A stretch of 64,000 bases of DNA from positions 248,001 to 312,000 of the forward strand of contig NZ_CYSD01000012.1 of assembly GCF_001458415.1 (NCBI RefSeq), written 5' to 3'. The position numbers were made by a program, and so were the translations under genes. Shown piece by piece: positions 54,010-63,193 of this stretch (position 1 is its first letter; each line of letters starts with the position of its first letter). A model generated the notes under the pieces. That model ran no database searches. It was not told the DNA's origin and saw nothing but the letters and a program-made list of their open reading frames with translations. This DNA is from Tritonibacter multivorans. Lineage in GTDB: Bacteria; Pseudomonadota; Alphaproteobacteria; Rhodobacterales; Rhodobacteraceae.

Positions 54010-55683
54010 TTAAACAGACAGATGCGCAGGCGGCTGTCCCGCGACACGTCGAGCATGCGCCTTTTCAAGCAGGTGCTCAAAATTGCTCGTCCAAGCGATG
54101 GTGTCGAATAGTGAGCAACTTTCCCGGTTCCTGGCAATCTGCGCTTTTAACGCTGAAGTTGCGTCGGGATCCTGTGACAGCGCCACCGCTTTGTCGACAA
54201 ATGCATTCTCGGATGTGACCGAAAGCCCATCAATCCCAGCAGCAGACAATATGCTGGTCGCGACCCGTGCAGAAAACTGGCTACCACATAGGGTCAGCAA
54301 AGGCACCCCGGCCCACAGCGCATCCGATGCTGTCGTGTGAGCATTGTAGGCAAAACAATCCAGACAGAGATCAACCTGGGCCATTCGATCAAGATGTTCA
54401 TGCTGCGGGATCATGCCACAAGTGAGGATGCGCGATGGGTCGACACCATGATCTGTTGCCTGTCGCGCAAGTTCTGCGGTCAAATCGCTCCCGCCGGTAA
54501 AATACAGCAGCACAGAATTGGACGTTTCGCGAAGGACGCGCATCCATGCCGCAAATTCCCTCGGGCCGACTTTATGTGGATGGTTGAAGTTCGCGAAAAT
54601 AAACTTGTCTTCTGGCAGCCCGAAATTCTGTCGCAGATTGCCCTTCTGAGCCGGGCTGCGCGCATTGTCTGTGGGTTGATAACATCCGGGCATCCGCATG
54701 ATTTTCTCGCTGAAGTAACGCTCATCCCCTTCCGGTATCGTCATTTTGTCAGCAACCATATAGTCCATAGCTTGCATGGCTGAGGTGCCGGGAAAGCCAA
54801 GAAATGAAATTTGAACCGGTGCTGCGCGCAGCGCAAAGATTTCAGGGCGCGCTTCCTTGGTTTGGCCTTTCAGGTCTATGGCAATATCGATTTCATCCTT
54901 GCGTGCCAGATCTGCGATTTGATCAGCGGTCAGCGAGCTGACGTCGTGATAAACATCTGCAAACTCACGTACAAATTCAGAGTCCGTGTCGGTCAGGACC
55001 GGCTTGAGGTCATAAATATTGAATTCAAAGCGATCTCGGTCATGCTCGCGAAGCAGGCCTTTCATAAGATGCATTGTTGCATGCTGGTAAAAGTCTGCGG
55101 AAAAATATCCGATGCGGATTTTTTCATGCGCGGCGTGCGCTTTCATCGGTTTCTCAGCCACACGTGGCGCACTAAGGCCCGCGTATTTTAGCTGAATCAG
55201 AGGGTCGTCAACATAGGTCAGGAGCATCAGGGGATCGATCTGATAATCGCTGTTCAAAAGGGTCGCAAGAGCGGCATCTTCCTGTTCCTGACCGGTCCAG
55301 AGCATAAACCGCCGACGCAGGCGCAGCGCCCAGGGCAGCGCGAGAAGATTGTTTGGATCAATCGCAAGCGCCTCTTCCAGAAGGGTCAATCCCTCATGCT
55401 CCTTCCCGGCATCCTGAAGCCGAAGACCAAGCGCGGCAATAAACACAGGATGACGGGGGGCAAGCTTCAGCGCAGCAGCCTGTGGGGCCAAGGCATCCTT
55501 CTGTCGACCACCCATTTGACTCAGAACCTGCGCCAGATAGTGAAAACTCAGCGCGGTTGCGCCTTCTTCCGCGATCGAACGCCGCAAGTGGGCTTCTGCC
55601 ATCGGGAAATTACGCGCTTTCAAATACGCAATAGCAGAGTTGTAAACCGGAGCATGAAAGGCTTGTGGAAAGGCAATAGTCAT
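54010..55683 (-). CDS. SPINDLY-type O-GlcNAc transferase family glycosyltransferase (GT41)
   Basis: The 557-residue protein has a short N-terminal TPR-like region (about 20-130, with YLAQVLSQMGGRQKDALAPQ and LALDPNN-like ends) and a C-terminal GT41 catalytic domain. The latter includes IRIGYFSADFYQHATMHL, PVQISFLGFPGTSAMQAMDY and HTTASDALWAGVPLLTLCGSQFSARVATSIL. GT41 enzymes transfer GlcNAc or related sugars to Ser/Thr of proteins; the bacterial ones are cytoplasmic. It interrupts the usual rpsA-ihfB neighbourhood and has lower GC than both flanks. The start ATG 55683 or GTG 55695 is uncertain. Confidence 0.85.
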   Translation of the reverse strand: MTIAFPQAFHAPVYNSAIAYLKARNFPMAEAHLRRSIAEEGATALSFHYLAQVLSQMGGRQKDALAPQAAALKLAPRHPVFIAALGLRLQDAGKEHEGLTLLEEALAIDPNNLLALPWALRLRRRFMLWTGQEQEDAALATLLNSDYQIDPLMLLTYVDDPLIQLKYAGLSAPRVAEKPMKAHAAHEKIRIGYFSADFYQHATMHLMKGLLREHDRDRFEFNIYDLKPVLTDTDSEFVREFADVYHDVSSLTADQIADLARKDEIDIAIDLKGQTKEARPEIFALRAAPVQISFLGFPGTSAMQAMDYMVADKMTIPEGDERYFSEKIMRMPGCYQPTDNARSPAQKGNLRQNFGLPEDKFIFANFNHPHKVGPREFAAWMRVLRETSNSVLLYFTGGSDLTAELARQATDHGVDPSRILTCGMIPQHEHLDRMAQVDLCLDCFAYNAHTTASDALWAGVPLLTLCGSQFSARVATSILSAAGIDGLSVTSENAFVDKAVALSQDPDATSALKAQIARNRESCSLFDTIAWTSNFEHLLEKAHARRVAGQPPAHLSV

Positions 55684-55797
55684 AATGAAGGCCACGTTTG
55701 GAATAGTCGCTAATGAGCGAAGCTTAGTAGCTGCAAAGCCTTAACATGCGCCTTATTTTGATCGGCACCACGCCTTGTTCGGATGACGTCGCCGAAA

Positions 55798-55836
55798 GAA
55801 AAAGCCCCGCAGGATTGCTCCTGCGGGGCCTTGTTT
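55798..55836 (-). terminator. Intrinsic terminator of rpsA
   Basis: GCCCCGCAGGA, a 4-nt loop and TCCTGCGGGGC are flanked by A and T runs, so it also works in the reverse direction. It lies about 25 nt past the rpsA stop. Confidence 0.9.
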
Positions 55837-55861
55837 TTATCGCTGTAACGCGCGCTCGACC

Positions 55862-57535
55862 TTAGTCGTTGTTCAGCGCTGCGCCCAGGATGTCGCCCAG
55901 CGACGCGCCGGAGTCGGAGGAACCATACTGTTCGACGGCCTCTTTCTCTTCTGCGATCTCGCGGGCTTTGATGGACAGGCCCAGACGACGGGTCTTGCTG
56001 TCGATGTTGGTGACGCGCACGTCGACCTTGTCGGCAACAGAGAAACGCTCGGGGCGCTGGTCGGCACGGTCACGGGCCAGGTCGGAGCGGCGGATGAAGG
56101 ATTTCATGCCTTCATATTCCACTTCGATGCCACCGTCTTCGATCGCGGTCACTTCAACAGTGATCACGGAACCGCGCTTCACGCCACCGGTTGCTTCAGC
56201 GAACTTGTCGCCGCCCAGAGCTTTGATGGACAGGGAGATACGCTCTTTTTCAACGTCCACTTCGGAGACAACGGCAGAAACCATGTCGCCTTTGCGGTAG
56301 TTTTGGATCGCATCTTCGCCACGCTCGTCCCAGGACAGGTCGGACAGGTGAACCATGCCGTCGATGTCGCCGTCGAGGCCGATGAACAGACCGAATTCGG
56401 TGATGTTCTTGACTTCGCCTTCGACCTGAGTGCCCTCGGGGTTGTTCTCGGAGAACACTTCCCACGGGTTGCGCATGGTCTGCTTCAGGCCCAGGGAGAC
56501 GCGACGCTTGGCGCCATCGATTTCCAGAACCATGACGTCGACTTCTTGCGAAGTGGAGACGATTTTGCCCGGGTGGACGTTTTTCTTGGTCCAGGACATC
56601 TCGGAGACGTGCACCAGGCCTTCAACGCCAGCTTCCAGCTCAACAAATGCACCGTAATCGGTGATGTTGGTGACGCGACCTTTGTGCACAGAGCCCAGCG
56701 GGTACTTAACGCCAACAACATCCCACGGATCGTCCTGCAGCTGTTTCATGCCGAGGGAGATACGGTGAGTTTCTTTGTTGATCTTGATGACCTGAACCTT
56801 GACGGTTTCGCCGATGGTCAGGATCTCGGACGGGTGGTTCACACGGCGCCATGCCATGTCGGTGACGTGCAGCAGGCCGTCAACGCCGCCCAGGTCAACG
56901 AAGGCACCGTATTCGGTGATGTTCTTGACAACACCTTCAACCGCTTGGCCTTCGGACAGGTTGCCGATGACTTCGGCACGCTGTTCGGCGCGGGACTCTT
57001 CCAGGATGGCACGACGGGAGACAACGATGTTGCCACGACGACGGTCCATTTTCAGGATTTGGAACGGCTGCTTCAGACCCATCAGCGGGCCTGCGTCACG
57101 CACGGGGCGTACGTCAACCTGGGAGCCGGGCAGGAAGGCCACGGCGCCGCCGAGATCAACGGTGAAGCCACCTTTGACGCGGCCGAAGATCGCGCCTTCG
57201 ACGCGCTGATCGTCTGCGTATGCTTTTTCCAGGCGATCCCATGCTTCTTCACGGCGCGCCATCTCGCGGGAGATGACAGCTTCGCCGCGGGCGTTTTCAG
57301 CCGCGCGCAGGTACACTTCCACTTCGTCGCCAACTGCGACTTCGGGAGCTTCACCGGGGTTTGCGAATTCTTTCAGTTCAACGCGGCCTTCCATTTTGTA
57401 GCCGACGTCGATAATGGCCTGACCCGCTTCGATTGCGATGATCTTGCCTTTGACAACAGAACCCTCTTCGGGTGTGTCCATTTCGAAGCTTTCTTGCAGG
57501 AGGGCTTCGAATTCCTCCATGGATGTATTAGCCAT
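55862..57535 (-). CDS. rpsA: 30S ribosomal protein S1
   Basis: S1 unfolds mRNA for initiation. The 557-residue protein has six S1 OB-fold repeats, recognisable as VEGVVKNITEYGAFVDLGGVDGLLHVTDM, HKGRVTNITDYGAFVELEAGVEGL and the other four. The N-terminus MANTSMEEFEALLQES is typical of alphaproteobacteria. AAAGGAAAA lies 9 nt before the ATG. It follows cmk in the usual alphaproteobacterial order but with a GNAT and a nitroreductase gene in between, so it may have its own promoter. Confidence 0.96.
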   Translation of the reverse strand: MANTSMEEFEALLQESFEMDTPEEGSVVKGKIIAIEAGQAIIDVGYKMEGRVELKEFANPGEAPEVAVGDEVEVYLRAAENARGEAVISREMARREEAWDRLEKAYADDQRVEGAIFGRVKGGFTVDLGGAVAFLPGSQVDVRPVRDAGPLMGLKQPFQILKMDRRRGNIVVSRRAILEESRAEQRAEVIGNLSEGQAVEGVVKNITEYGAFVDLGGVDGLLHVTDMAWRRVNHPSEILTIGETVKVQVIKINKETHRISLGMKQLQDDPWDVVGVKYPLGSVHKGRVTNITDYGAFVELEAGVEGLVHVSEMSWTKKNVHPGKIVSTSQEVDVMVLEIDGAKRRVSLGLKQTMRNPWEVFSENNPEGTQVEGEVKNITEFGLFIGLDGDIDGMVHLSDLSWDERGEDAIQNYRKGDMVSAVVSEVDVEKERISLSIKALGGDKFAEATGGVKRGSVITVEVTAIEDGGIEVEYEGMKSFIRRSDLARDRADQRPERFSVADKVDVRVTNIDSKTRRLGLSIKAREIAEEKEAVEQYGSSDSGASLGDILGAALNND

Positions 57536-57969
57536 CTGGCGTTGTTTTCCTTTACAAAATTTTGCTGGCCGAACGGTTGTCTCCGCCGGTCTGAGGTTGG
57601 TCTTTGATCGATAAGGGAGGCTGTTACACCAGATACGAACGACGCAGAGCGAACAAACACAAAGGGCCGGAGGTTGCCCCGACCCTGCTCAAACTGTCGT
57701 CCGTACGTTCACCGTATCTTGTCTGACAGCGCGGTACTTATCCCCATTTTGCTTTGGGATCAAGCCCCAAGACCGGCTTTGCGGCCTTTAAAACAAGGGC
57801 CTTCGGCGGGTTTGGAGCGGATTCTTTAAACCTCTGTAAGGGTTTTACGCCCCTCTTGTGCTTACCGGTTGGTCACACTCCCAAACAGGGAATCGCCTGA
57901 TGCCTCCACGTCATTGCGTGCCTGTGCTACAGGCTTTAGTGCACCAAAGCAGGAGCAAGGACCACCGAT
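57536..57969. promoter_or_regulatory. rpsA leader and promoter region
   Basis: The 434 bp between rpsA and the GNAT gene contain no gene. On the minus strand TTGATC (57763-57758), a 17-bp spacer and TAAGTA (57740-57735) form a plausible promoter, giving a leader of about 190 nt. No ribosomal autoregulatory structure was identified by eye. Confidence 0.4.
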
Positions 57970-58380
57970 ATGATCATTCGCGCGATCACAGCCGAACAGA
58001 CATTGCCCCTGCGTCAGGCGGTCCTGTGGCCGGATCATCCACTGTCGGCAAACCGCCTAGAGGGCGATGACAGCGCCTTGCATTTTGGTGGGTTTGCCGG
58101 GGACCGGCTGGTCTGCACGGCCTCTCTGTTTTCAGACAAGGACCAGATTCGCCTGCGGAAATTCGCGACCCTGCGCGACGAACAGGGCCAAGGGCGTGGC
58201 ACCGCAATGATCCACCACCTTCTGGCCGTCGCCCGCGCACAGCAGGCGCAGGTCTTCTGGTTTGATGCCCGCGAAAGCGCCCTGCCCTTTTACGCGCGAT
58301 TTGGGTTTGAAACCTCGGGCGACCCATTTTTCAAACGAGACATCCCCTACCGGCGCATGTCCCTGCGCCTTGCCCCCTAA
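57970..58380 (+). CDS. GNAT-family N-acetyltransferase
   Basis: A 136-residue protein with the GNAT acetyl-CoA loop RDEQGQGRGTAMIHHLL (R-x-x-G-x-G/A pattern, about residues 69-85) and a YARFGF C-terminal segment. Substrate unknown. AGGAGCAAGGA precedes the ATG. It is convergent with the nitroreductase gene and shares a terminator with it. Confidence 0.88.
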   Translation: MIIRAITAEQTLPLRQAVLWPDHPLSANRLEGDDSALHFGGFAGDRLVCTASLFSDKDQIRLRKFATLRDEQGQGRGTAMIHHLLAVARAQQAQVFWFDARESALPFYARFGFETSGDPFFKRDIPYRRMSLRLAP

Positions 58381-58383
58381 CAC

Positions 58384-58411
58384 AAAAGGGCCGCCCTGCG
58401 GCGACCCTTTG
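58384..58411. terminator. Bidirectional terminator between GNAT and nitroreductase genes
   Basis: AAAGGGCCGCC, CTGC loop and GGCGACCCTTT form a stem with A/T runs on both sides. Confidence 0.75.
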
Positions 58412-58430
58412 TTCGGCTCTCACATCTGGA

Positions 58431-59063
58431 TCAGTCGACCCGTGTCACCATCGCCGCAGCGGGCTTGCGCACCTTTTTCATCGACGCCAGCCAGTCGCCC
58501 TCTTCCGCGCGATATCCCAGCGGCAACAGCAGAACCGAACGCAGACCTTTTTCTTTCAGGCCCAAGATCTCATCAACGGCTTTGGGATCAAACCCTTCCA
58601 TCGGGGTGCTGTCCACCTCCAGCTCGGCCGCAGCCGCCAGCGCAAAACCAAGCGCGATATAGGCCTGACGGGCCGCGTGCGCATAGTTCTCTTCTGCATC
58701 GCGCGGCAGGTACATCTTCTTCAGATTGTCGTAATAACCCGCCAGCATGTCATTCATGCCACCGCGTTCGTCCGCCATCTGCTGGGTGACTGCATCAATG
58801 CGCTCGGCTGAATAATTGTCCCAGACCGCAAAGACCAACAGGTGCGAGCCATCGGTGATCTGGCTTTGGTTCCAGGACACCGGTTTGATCTGTTCGCGGA
58901 TCTCTGTGTTGGTCACCACCAACAGCTCGAACGGTTGCAGGCCAGAGGATGTCGGCGCCATGCGCACCGCCTCGACGATCTGGTCCACTTTGTCTTCGGG
59001 CACCACTTTGGCGGGGTCCATCTTCTTCACGGCATAGCGCCATTGCAGCTTGTCCAGAAACAT
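58431..59063 (-). CDS. Nitroreductase-family NAD(P)H-dependent oxidoreductase (NfsB-like)
   Basis: A 210-residue FMN-binding flavoprotein. It has RYAVKKMDPAKVV at the start, RMAPTSSGLQPFELLVVTN (FMN contacts) and the helix that follows, ARQAYIALGFALAAAAE, and a C-terminal LLLPLGYRAEEGD. Such enzymes reduce nitro groups or quinones; the physiological substrate is unknown. The frame extends far upstream to 59216, but homology starts at MFLDKLQW (59063), preceded by AAAGGACAAC. Confidence 0.9.
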   Translation of the reverse strand: MFLDKLQWRYAVKKMDPAKVVPEDKVDQIVEAVRMAPTSSGLQPFELLVVTNTEIREQIKPVSWNQSQITDGSHLLVFAVWDNYSAERIDAVTQQMADERGGMNDMLAGYYDNLKKMYLPRDAEENYAHAARQAYIALGFALAAAAELEVDSTPMEGFDPKAVDEILGLKEKGLRSVLLLPLGYRAEEGDWLASMKKVRKPAAAMVTRVD

Positions 59064-59154
59064 CTGTTGTCCTTTGTTCGAAGGTCTGTGCCGCTGAGAT
59101 AGCAACCGCATCGCGCAGTTCAACCACAGCGCATGATATGTCGTAACGGCAGGC

Positions 59155-59766
59155 TCAGTCCGCGCGGCGCGCCTCGATCGCGGCGATGGCCTTCGCCACG
59201 GCCTCCTCAATCGCAAGCGTGCTGGTGTCGATCAACACCGCATCACCTGCGGGCCGCAGCGGCGCTTCGGCACGGTTCATGTCGCGCTCATCGCGGGCTT
59301 TGACATCGGCCAGAACCTCTTCCAGCGTGGTGACGGTGCCTTTTTGGGTCAGCTCGAGAAAGCGGCGCGTGGCGCGCACTTCGGCTGTGGCGGTCACAAA
59401 CAGCTTTGCTTCGGCCTCGGGGCAGATGACGGTGCCAATGTCACGCCCATCCAGCACAGCGCCCCCGGCCCGGCGGGCAAAGGCACGCTGGAAATCCACC
59501 AATGCGGCCCGCACTTCGGCAATCACCGCCACTTTGGACGCCGCCTGCGCAACACCGGGGCTGCGCAGTTCATCGCTTTCAAGGTCCTCGGGCACCAGGT
59601 TGCGGGCTGCGTCAACCGGCGCTTCCCCAGCGAGCATCTTTGCCCCCACGGCACGGTACAACAGACCGGTGTCCAAATGCGCAAAGCCAAAATGCGCAGC
59701 CACGGCGCGCGAAATTGTTCCCTTGCCGGCCGCTGCCGGACCGTCGATTGCGATGGTAAAGCCCAT
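59155..59766 (-). CDS. cmk: Cytidylate kinase
   Basis: Cmk phosphorylates CMP and dCMP. The 203-residue protein begins [23 protein letters not shown] with the P-loop GPAAAGKGT. It contains [11 protein letters not shown] and [21 protein letters not shown], typical of the family. The start at 59766 is fixed by homology. It lies downstream of aroA and upstream of the nitroreductase on the same strand; a terminator-like hairpin separates it from aroA. Confidence 0.95.
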   Translation of the reverse strand: MGFTIAIDGPAAAGKGTISRAVAAHFGFAHLDTGLLYRAVGAKMLAGEAPVDAARNLVPEDLESDELRSPGVAQAASKVAVIAEVRAALVDFQRAFARRAGGAVLDGRDIGTVICPEAEAKLFVTATAEVRATRRFLELTQKGTVTTLEEVLADVKARDERDMNRAEAPLRPAGDAVLIDTSTLAIEEAVAKAIAAIEARRAD

Positions 59767-59897
59767 GTCCCGTGTCGTCCTATTCTGTCTTGCCCATGTT
59801 TCCATGAGTGCCCAAAGGTATCGGGCGCACCGGGCGGGAATTCAACAGGTGGCGGTGGTTTTTTCGCGTTTTGCCCCATCTCACCTGTCAAAAAGAG

Positions 59898-59925
59898 AAG
59901 CGCCCCATGTGGGGCGCTCTCAGAA
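59898..59925 (-). terminator. Intrinsic terminator of aroA
   Basis: On the minus strand AGCGCCCC, ACAT loop and GGGGCGCT are followed by TCTCTTTTT. Confidence 0.85.
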
Positions 59926-59935
59926 GTCGGAAAAA

Positions 59936-61288
59936 TCAGGCGTTGTCGCGGCTGATCTGCGCGCCGAGATTGCCCATCAAGGTCTCGAAGATCGGGAAAG
60001 ATGTGGCGATCGGGCTGCCATCATCCACAGAGACCGGCTTTTGTGCGCCAAAGCCCATGACCATAAACGACATGGCAATGCGGTGGTCGAGGAAGCTTTC
60101 GCAGGTGCCGCCACCGGGCACGCCATCTGGGCCTTTGCCCTCGACGCTCCACCAGTCATCGCCTTCTTCGACGGTGATGCCATTGGCCCGCAGGCCACGG
60201 GCCATCGCGTCAATGCGGTCGCTTTCCTTGACGCGCAGCTCTTTGACGCCGGCCATCATGGTGGTGCCCGTGGCAAAGGACGCGACAACAGACAGCACCG
60301 GGTATTCGTCAATCATGGAGGCCGCGCGTTCCGGCGGAACCTCGATGCCTTTCATATTGGGCGAATATTTCGCGCGCAGATCCGCGACCGGCTCGCCGCC
60401 TTCCACACGTTCGTTTTCATAGGTCAGATCCGCGCCCATATCGCGCAGGGTGGTGAACAGGCCGGCGCGGGTCGGATTGAGGCCAATGCCCGGCACCAAC
60501 ACATCCGAACCCGGCGTCACCAGCGCGGCACAGACCGGGAATGCAGCCGAGGACGGATCACGCGGCACAGCGATCACCTGCGGCTTCAGCTCGGGCTGAC
60601 CGGTCAGGGTGATGACGCGGCCCTCAGCCGTGTCTTCCACGGTGATTTCCGCGCCAAAGCCAGCCAGCATGCGCTCGGTGTGGTCGCGGGTGGCTTCTTT
60701 TTCGATGACAACGGTTTTGCCCGGCGCGTTCAGCCCTGCAAACAGAACGGCGGACTTGACCTGTGCAGAGGGCACCGGCACCTCGTAGCGCACCGGGGTC
60801 GCTTCAGTGGTGCCCACAAGGGTCATCGGCAGACGGCCACCGGTTCGGCCAACGGCCTGTGTTCCAAACAGCGCCAGCGGATCAGTCACACGCGCCATGG
60901 GACGTTTATTGAGCGACGCATCGCCCGTGAAGGTTGCGGTGATCGGCATGGTCGCCATGACGCCCATGATCAGGCGCACACCGGTGCCGGAGTTGCCGCA
61001 GTCGATCACGTTCTCAGGCTCCTGAAAGCCGCCAACGCCGACGCCACGCACACTCCATTCACCGCCGCCGTGGTTGGTCACATCAGCGCCAAAGGCCTGC
61101 ATGGCCTTTGCGGTGTCCAGCACATCTTCGCCTTCCAGAAGGCCCGTGATGCGGGTCTCACCCACCGCCAGCGCGCCAAGGATCAGCGAACGGTGCGAGA
61201 TCGACTTGTCCCCCGGAACTTCGGCCACGCCTTGCAGCGGGCCCGCACGGCGGGAGGTCATGGGAATGGGGCTACCGTGTCCAGACAT
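59936..61288 (-). CDS. aroA: 3-phosphoshikimate 1-carboxyvinyltransferase (EPSP synthase)
   Basis: AroA joins phosphoenolpyruvate to shikimate-3-phosphate in chorismate synthesis. The 450-residue protein starts [20 protein letters not shown] and has [26 protein letters not shown] and [12 protein letters not shown]. The alanine-containing motif GNSGTGVR and overall pattern leave the class (I or II) for alignment to decide. AGAGGAAG precedes the ATG at 61288; the open frame upstream to 61498 overlaps a large palindrome and is not coding. Confidence 0.96.
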   Translation of the reverse strand: MSGHGSPIPMTSRRAGPLQGVAEVPGDKSISHRSLILGALAVGETRITGLLEGEDVLDTAKAMQAFGADVTNHGGGEWSVRGVGVGGFQEPENVIDCGNSGTGVRLIMGVMATMPITATFTGDASLNKRPMARVTDPLALFGTQAVGRTGGRLPMTLVGTTEATPVRYEVPVPSAQVKSAVLFAGLNAPGKTVVIEKEATRDHTERMLAGFGAEITVEDTAEGRVITLTGQPELKPQVIAVPRDPSSAAFPVCAALVTPGSDVLVPGIGLNPTRAGLFTTLRDMGADLTYENERVEGGEPVADLRAKYSPNMKGIEVPPERAASMIDEYPVLSVVASFATGTTMMAGVKELRVKESDRIDAMARGLRANGITVEEGDDWWSVEGKGPDGVPGGGTCESFLDHRIAMSFMVMGFGAQKPVSVDDGSPIATSFPIFETLMGNLGAQISRDNA

Positions 61289-61420
61289 GAAGGCTTCCTC
61301 TCTTATGGTCGACATGGCTGTTACCGCATGACAGGCCCATAGTCCACGGCCCAAAACAGTTGCAGCCACAAAGCCCCGTCCACCCCCAGCAGGTTTGCGC
61401 CGCGCGTTGCGCGTCGCCCG

Positions 61421-61465
61421 GGGTGCGGGGGCCTGAGCGCCTGCGGCGCTCAGGCCCCCGCACCC
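61421..61465. repeat. Perfect 21-bp-arm inverted repeat between trmB and aroA
   Basis: Two exact 21-bp arms (GGGTGCGGGGGCCTGAGCGC plus C, and its complement) flank a TGC loop. No T tract follows on either strand. It could be a very stable mRNA-end hairpin or a copy of a dispersed GC-rich palindromic element. Confidence 0.9.
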
Positions 61466-61511
61466 GCCCCGGCGTTTCGGCTGAAAGCCGAAGCGCAAAC
61501 CCTCGGACCAC

Positions 61512-62300
61512 TCAGCCCAGACGGCGGAATGTCAGGTAATGCGGCGTGCGGCCTTCGCGCAGTGCCTTTTGCTCATAGCGGGTGGAAATCCAGTCTTCCC
61601 AAGGGGTGCGCCAATCCTCGGGGCCTTCGGCAAGCCATTCAAACCCCGCCTGCGGCACCTCTTCGAGGGTCTGGCGCACATAGTCGGGAATATCGGTCGC
61701 CACACGGAAAATCGCGCCGGGCTTCAGCGCACGGGCCAGCGGTTCCAGATGTTCTTGCGTCACAAACCGGCGGCGGTGGTGGCGCGCCTTGGGCCAGGGA
61801 TCGGGATAGAGCAGAAAGGCTTTGGACAGGGACTGCGCCGGTAGCACATCCATCAGATCGCGCGCATCACCGGGGTGAACAGCCACATTGTCCACATTGG
61901 ACTGACGCAGCTTGCCCAGCAGCATGGCAACGCCGTTCACATAGGGTTCGGCGCCGATAATCCCCACATCCGGGTTCGACTGCGCCTGATGCACTAAATG
62001 CTCGCCGCCGCCGAAGCCGACCTCTAGCCAGACATCGCGACCGCCAAACAGCGCCTCCAGATCCAGCGGCTTGCGATCGGGGTTTTCATCCCAACCCACA
62101 GCACCGGGGCTGAGCCGATCCAGATCTTCTTCCAGATAGCGTTCCTGGCTGGCCTTCAGCGTTTTGCCCTTGAACCGCCCATAGAAATTGCGCCAGGGCG
62201 CGCCAGAGGCGTGCTTTTCTGCGGCATCGGTTTTTGCCACCGGGGCCTCTTGGCCCTCTTCCAGAGGGGTCTCGGGGGTATCAGAGGGGGTATCAGACAT
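61512..62300 (-). CDS. trmB: tRNA (guanine-N7-)-methyltransferase TrmB
   Basis: TrmB makes m7G46 in tRNA. The 262-residue protein has the SAM motif [15 protein letters not shown] and the catalytic and substrate segment [18 protein letters not shown], both typical. About 50 N-terminal residues are low-complexity and poorly conserved ([20 protein letters not shown]), so the true start could be internal. It ends before the large palindrome. Confidence 0.94.
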   Translation of the reverse strand: MSDTPSDTPETPLEEGQEAPVAKTDAAEKHASGAPWRNFYGRFKGKTLKASQERYLEEDLDRLSPGAVGWDENPDRKPLDLEALFGGRDVWLEVGFGGGEHLVHQAQSNPDVGIIGAEPYVNGVAMLLGKLRQSNVDNVAVHPGDARDLMDVLPAQSLSKAFLLYPDPWPKARHHRRRFVTQEHLEPLARALKPGAIFRVATDIPDYVRQTLEEVPQAGFEWLAEGPEDWRTPWEDWISTRYEQKALREGRTPHYLTFRRLG

Positions 62301-62417
62301 GGAACAGGTTGCTTTCGCAGGCTTGGAAAAAAGTCGCGCCCCCTCTGCCGTATGCAGGCGCGCAGGTCAAGTCACAGACGACATGCACAGGACGCATGCA
62401 AAGGGCAGAGGGCCCGC

Positions 62418-62465
62418 GCAACATCCTGTGCAACATCCCGTGCAACATCCCGGGCAACGTGCTGC
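62418..62465. repeat. 12-bp tandem repeat between trmB and the ClpP-like gene
   Basis: Four near-identical units, GCAACATCCTGT, GCAACATCCCGT, GCAACATCCCGG and GCAACGTGCTGC, lie in the 173-bp gap. No gene spans them convincingly. Confidence 0.8.
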
Positions 62466-62473
62466 GCGGTTTC

Positions 62474-63133
62474 TCAGTCTGCCGCCTCGCGCAGAACACC
62501 GCTGGCCATCAGTTGCAGGCGATTGGGATACCACACATCGCTGGAGTCCGGCCGCATGGTTTTGACCGCAAACGCAGGTGCAACGCCGCGGTCGATCATA
62601 AAGGTCAGATGTTCGAACACTTCTTCCTGCGTGTCATCATAGATCCAGGAGCCATAGTCAAACGGGCTGTCCCAGCCAAAATCCGCGCGCCGTTCTTCAT
62701 AGTAGCTGGCCACCGCTTCAGGCGACCAAAAGCGCCGGTGGAACCCGATTTTGGCCCCCAGCGCCATCCGGCGGCGCGCGCCTGCCAGAAACACATCCAC
62801 ACAGGCACTGGTACATTCGCCCACCACCCGCGTGTTCAGCCCATAATCCATGACAATCCAGGCCAGCTCCTGCCCGGCGTAGACACTGCCGCCGCTGGAA
62901 TTCAGCTCCAGTTCGGTGACATCCCGATTGTCCGCCAGCACCGCCCGAAACCGCGCAATGTCCTCATTGACGATCTCATCCGGGAACTCATCATTTTCAA
63001 CTTCGGTGTCAAAAACCAGCCGCGTGCCGTCAACCACAAGCCTGGAACCGGACGCCTCCAAAGCCTGCCCCGCCATGACCGAGGCCAGAACAACCAAGCC
63101 CGCCCAACCGAAATTCCGCGCCCATCTTCGCAC
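62474..63133 (-). CDS. ClpP-like periplasmic protein (COG3904-type)
   Basis: A 219-residue exported protein. The hydrophobic signal (FGWAGLVVLASVMAGQALEA) precedes a ClpP/crotonase-like core: ELELNSSGGSVYAGQELAWIV (oxyanion-hole Gly-rich strand) and VVGECTSACVDVFLAGARRRMA, in which Ser of CTSAC is in the nucleophile position. IGFHRRFW is the expected His segment. The family's function is unknown. It is transcribed with its neighbours trmB and metK on the minus strand. Confidence 0.85.
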   Translation of the reverse strand: MRRWARNFGWAGLVVLASVMAGQALEASGSRLVVDGTRLVFDTEVENDEFPDEIVNEDIARFRAVLADNRDVTELELNSSGGSVYAGQELAWIVMDYGLNTRVVGECTSACVDVFLAGARRRMALGAKIGFHRRFWSPEAVASYYEERRADFGWDSPFDYGSWIYDDTQEEVFEHLTFMIDRGVAPAFAVKTMRPDSSDVWYPNRLQLMASGVLREAAD

Positions 63134-63157
63134 AGCATCCCCCGTTTATCACGAAAG

Positions 63158-63185
63158 AAGGGCGGACCCGCAGGCCCGCCCCTTT
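63158..63185 (-). terminator. Terminator of metK
   Basis: GGGCGGGCCTGCGGGTCCGCCC on the minus strand is followed by TTCTTT. It lies about 10 nt past the metK stop. Confidence 0.75.
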
Positions 63186-63193
63186 CTTTTCGA

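Noticed and set aside
56303-57607. 434-residue plus-strand frame
   Set aside because: It is antisense to rpsA with repetitive Asp/Val/Phe patterns that mirror the S1 repeats.
59186-61342. 718-residue plus-strand frame
   Set aside because: It is antisense across aroA and cmk, both well supported, and has shadow composition.
62293-62499. 68-residue minus-strand frame in the trmB upstream gap
   Set aside because: It is composed mainly of the 12-bp repeat (MLHGMLHRML pattern) and lacks a ribosome-binding site.
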